A stretch of DNA of 23,998 nucleotides, taken from assembly GCA_043758775.1 (NCBI GenBank), contig JAYVMU010000021.1, forward strand, positions 1-23,998, read 5' to 3'. Made by a program: the position numbers and the translations under genes. This document shows positions 23,438 through 23,998 of this stretch, piece by piece. Under the pieces are notes generated by a model that did not search any database, had not been told where the DNA came from, and worked only from the letters and a program-made list of their open reading frames with translations. The stretch is from JACMMS01 sp043758775. GTDB lineage: Bacteria; Pseudomonadota; Gammaproteobacteria; Burkholderiales; Methylophilaceae. How positions within the stretch are numbered: the first letter of the stretch is position 1; each line of letters starts with the position of its first letter.

Positions 23438-23841
23438 TGCTTTTGACCGTACGCCATCATCTCTTTAATACATTCAAGCGTTAAGTTAGCAAAGCCAAAA
23501 CTAGAACTCTCTTCGGTTTCTATGGCGAATCTACTTAATTCCCAAATGTTTTTACTTTCTGGTGCCTCCAGGCCATGTAACAGTTCTGGAAAAGAGTCCT
23601 TAAGCATATACGGGCCCTCTGTTGGCAATACTCTCCAACATCCTCTAATTTGCCCAGTTTTTTCTTTAACTAGCATGTAAATCGGGTTGATTGCGTCGTA
23701 GCCATCTATTTCCATGCCGCTTAAAACTGGTACCTCCCATCCCATCCTGTCTTTAAAAACACGGGCTCTAAGCATGTGCATAGCCCATAGATCTTCACTT
23801 TTGAAATATTTTCTTTGTGCAATTTTTACTTTTAACATCAT
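23254..23841 (-). CDS. LuxI-type acyl-homoserine-lactone synthase
   Basis: Makes an N-acyl-homoserine lactone quorum signal from S-adenosylmethionine and an acyl carrier. 195 residues, typical length. All the residues conserved across LuxI proteins can be placed: Arg25, Phe29 (LRARVF), Trp35, Asp46 and Asp49 (IDGYD), Arg70 (GCWRVLPT), Phe84, Glu101 and Arg104 (WELSRFAI). The enzyme should therefore be active. A Thr-rich strand (ITVTTTAIER, 141-150) lies where acyl specificity is set, but the signal cannot be predicted safely. The start at 23841 has GGGGAG seven bases upstream; a second ATG follows directly. It is convergent with the broken cyclase gene. No luxR gene is in the window; it may lie beyond the right edge. 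Confidence 0.92.
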   Translation of the reverse strand: MMLKVKIAQRKYFKSEDLWAMHMLRARVFKDRMGWEVPVLSGMEIDGYDAINPIYMLVKEKTGQIRGCWRVLPTEGPYMLKDSFPELLHGLEAPESKNIWELSRFAIETEESSSFGFANLTLECIKEMMAYGQKHQIEKFITVTTTAIERLLKRSGCAITRLGPPAVIGIENAVALYLDVDKTYLALSNSLSIAA

Positions 23842-23876
23842 TTCAATACTCCCCTTTAAATTAAATTACCCAAGAG

Positions 23877-23892
23877 GCATAAAGAATTATGC
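23877..23892. promoter_or_regulatory. inverted repeat GCATAA/TTATGC upstream of luxI
   Basis: A perfect 6-bp inverted repeat with a 4-nt centre lies about 36-51 bases before the luxI start, a fitting place for an operator or promoter-overlapping site. It does not look like a classical 20-bp lux box. Confidence 0.35.
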
Positions 23893-23998
23893 ATATTGCA
23901 TCAGTAGTGTCCGGCAATTTTCACAAAACGAGTATATAACAGCTTGATCTAAAATAAAAAATAGTCTGTTTAGGGGTGTCACCGACTTGAACATGAGT

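Noticed and set aside
23842..23920. lux box upstream of luxI
   Set aside because: The only palindrome there is 16 bases long and does not match the 20-bp lux-box pattern.
23714..23947. 77-codon plus-strand frame over the luxI start
   Set aside because: Antisense to conserved LuxI N-terminal residues and without a ribosome-binding site.
1..23998. CRISPR array, rRNA genes or a new defence system
   Set aside because: No regularly spaced repeats, rRNA text or defence-type gene clusters were seen; the accessory DNA consists of decayed integrative elements.

Overview
The window reads as the genome of a moderately A+T-rich betaproteobacterium. A methylotroph of the Methylophilaceae (Methylotenera-like) is my best guess. 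The evidence is the full 14-gene nuoA-N order with separate nuoC and nuoD, a DUF2818 gene directly behind nuoN, and the general look of the proteins. The family-level assignment is inference; no marker gene in the window settles it.

Region 1 (about 1-3030) is mobile-element debris. It starts with the C-terminal part of a P4-type tyrosine recombinase that runs off the left edge with its catalytic residues present, followed by an AlpA-type regulator. Next come two overlapping mini-ORFs, one behind a strong ribosome-binding site, that run into a minus-strand fragment of umuC (only the last ~100 codons). Then comes the 3' half of a tRNA with its terminator, which marks an attachment site. Right beside it is a second P4-type integrase whose gene stops just after the first catalytic arginine, then a 60-aa protein of unknown function. 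At least two integrative elements have landed and decayed here.

Region 2 (3028-3523) is a non-coding leader. It has an extended -10 promoter candidate, a degenerate tRNA-Leu-like relic, a perfect 15-bp inverted repeat and a small hairpin next to the nuoA GTG start. In many betaproteobacteria tpiA-secG-tRNA-Leu precede nuoA; here tpiA and secG are absent and only the putative tRNA relic remains.

Region 3 (3524-18437) is the respiratory complex I operon, nuoABCDEFGHIJKLMN plus DUF2818, all on the + strand, tightly packed with several 1-8 nt overlaps. All iron-sulfur ligand sets (N1a, N1b, N2, N3, N4, N5, N6a/b) and the key membrane Glu/Lys residues that I checked are present. The N7 cluster ligands are not seen in NuoG, as in many bacteria.

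Region 4 (18493-22050) holds housekeeping genes on the + strand: a YpfJ-like zinc metallopeptidase, a Nudix ADP-ribose pyrophosphatase, a YeeZ-like NAD-dependent epimerase/SDR protein and an MltB-type lytic transglycosylase with a peptidoglycan-binding tail.

Region 5 (22144-23998) carries signalling genes. A PAS-GGDEF diguanylate cyclase is interrupted by one in-frame ochre codon inside the GGDEF domain. A convergent LuxI-type acyl-homoserine-lactone synthase lies on the minus strand with no luxR in view. Between them are a terminator-like hairpin, a strong ribosome-binding site opening a 72-aa antisense reading frame, and an inverted repeat covering that start. I found no CRISPR array, no complete tRNA or rRNA gene, and no clearly new multi-gene system. 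The points most worth checking are the broken cyclase, the solo luxI with its odd 3' flank, and the rearranged leader of the nuo operon.
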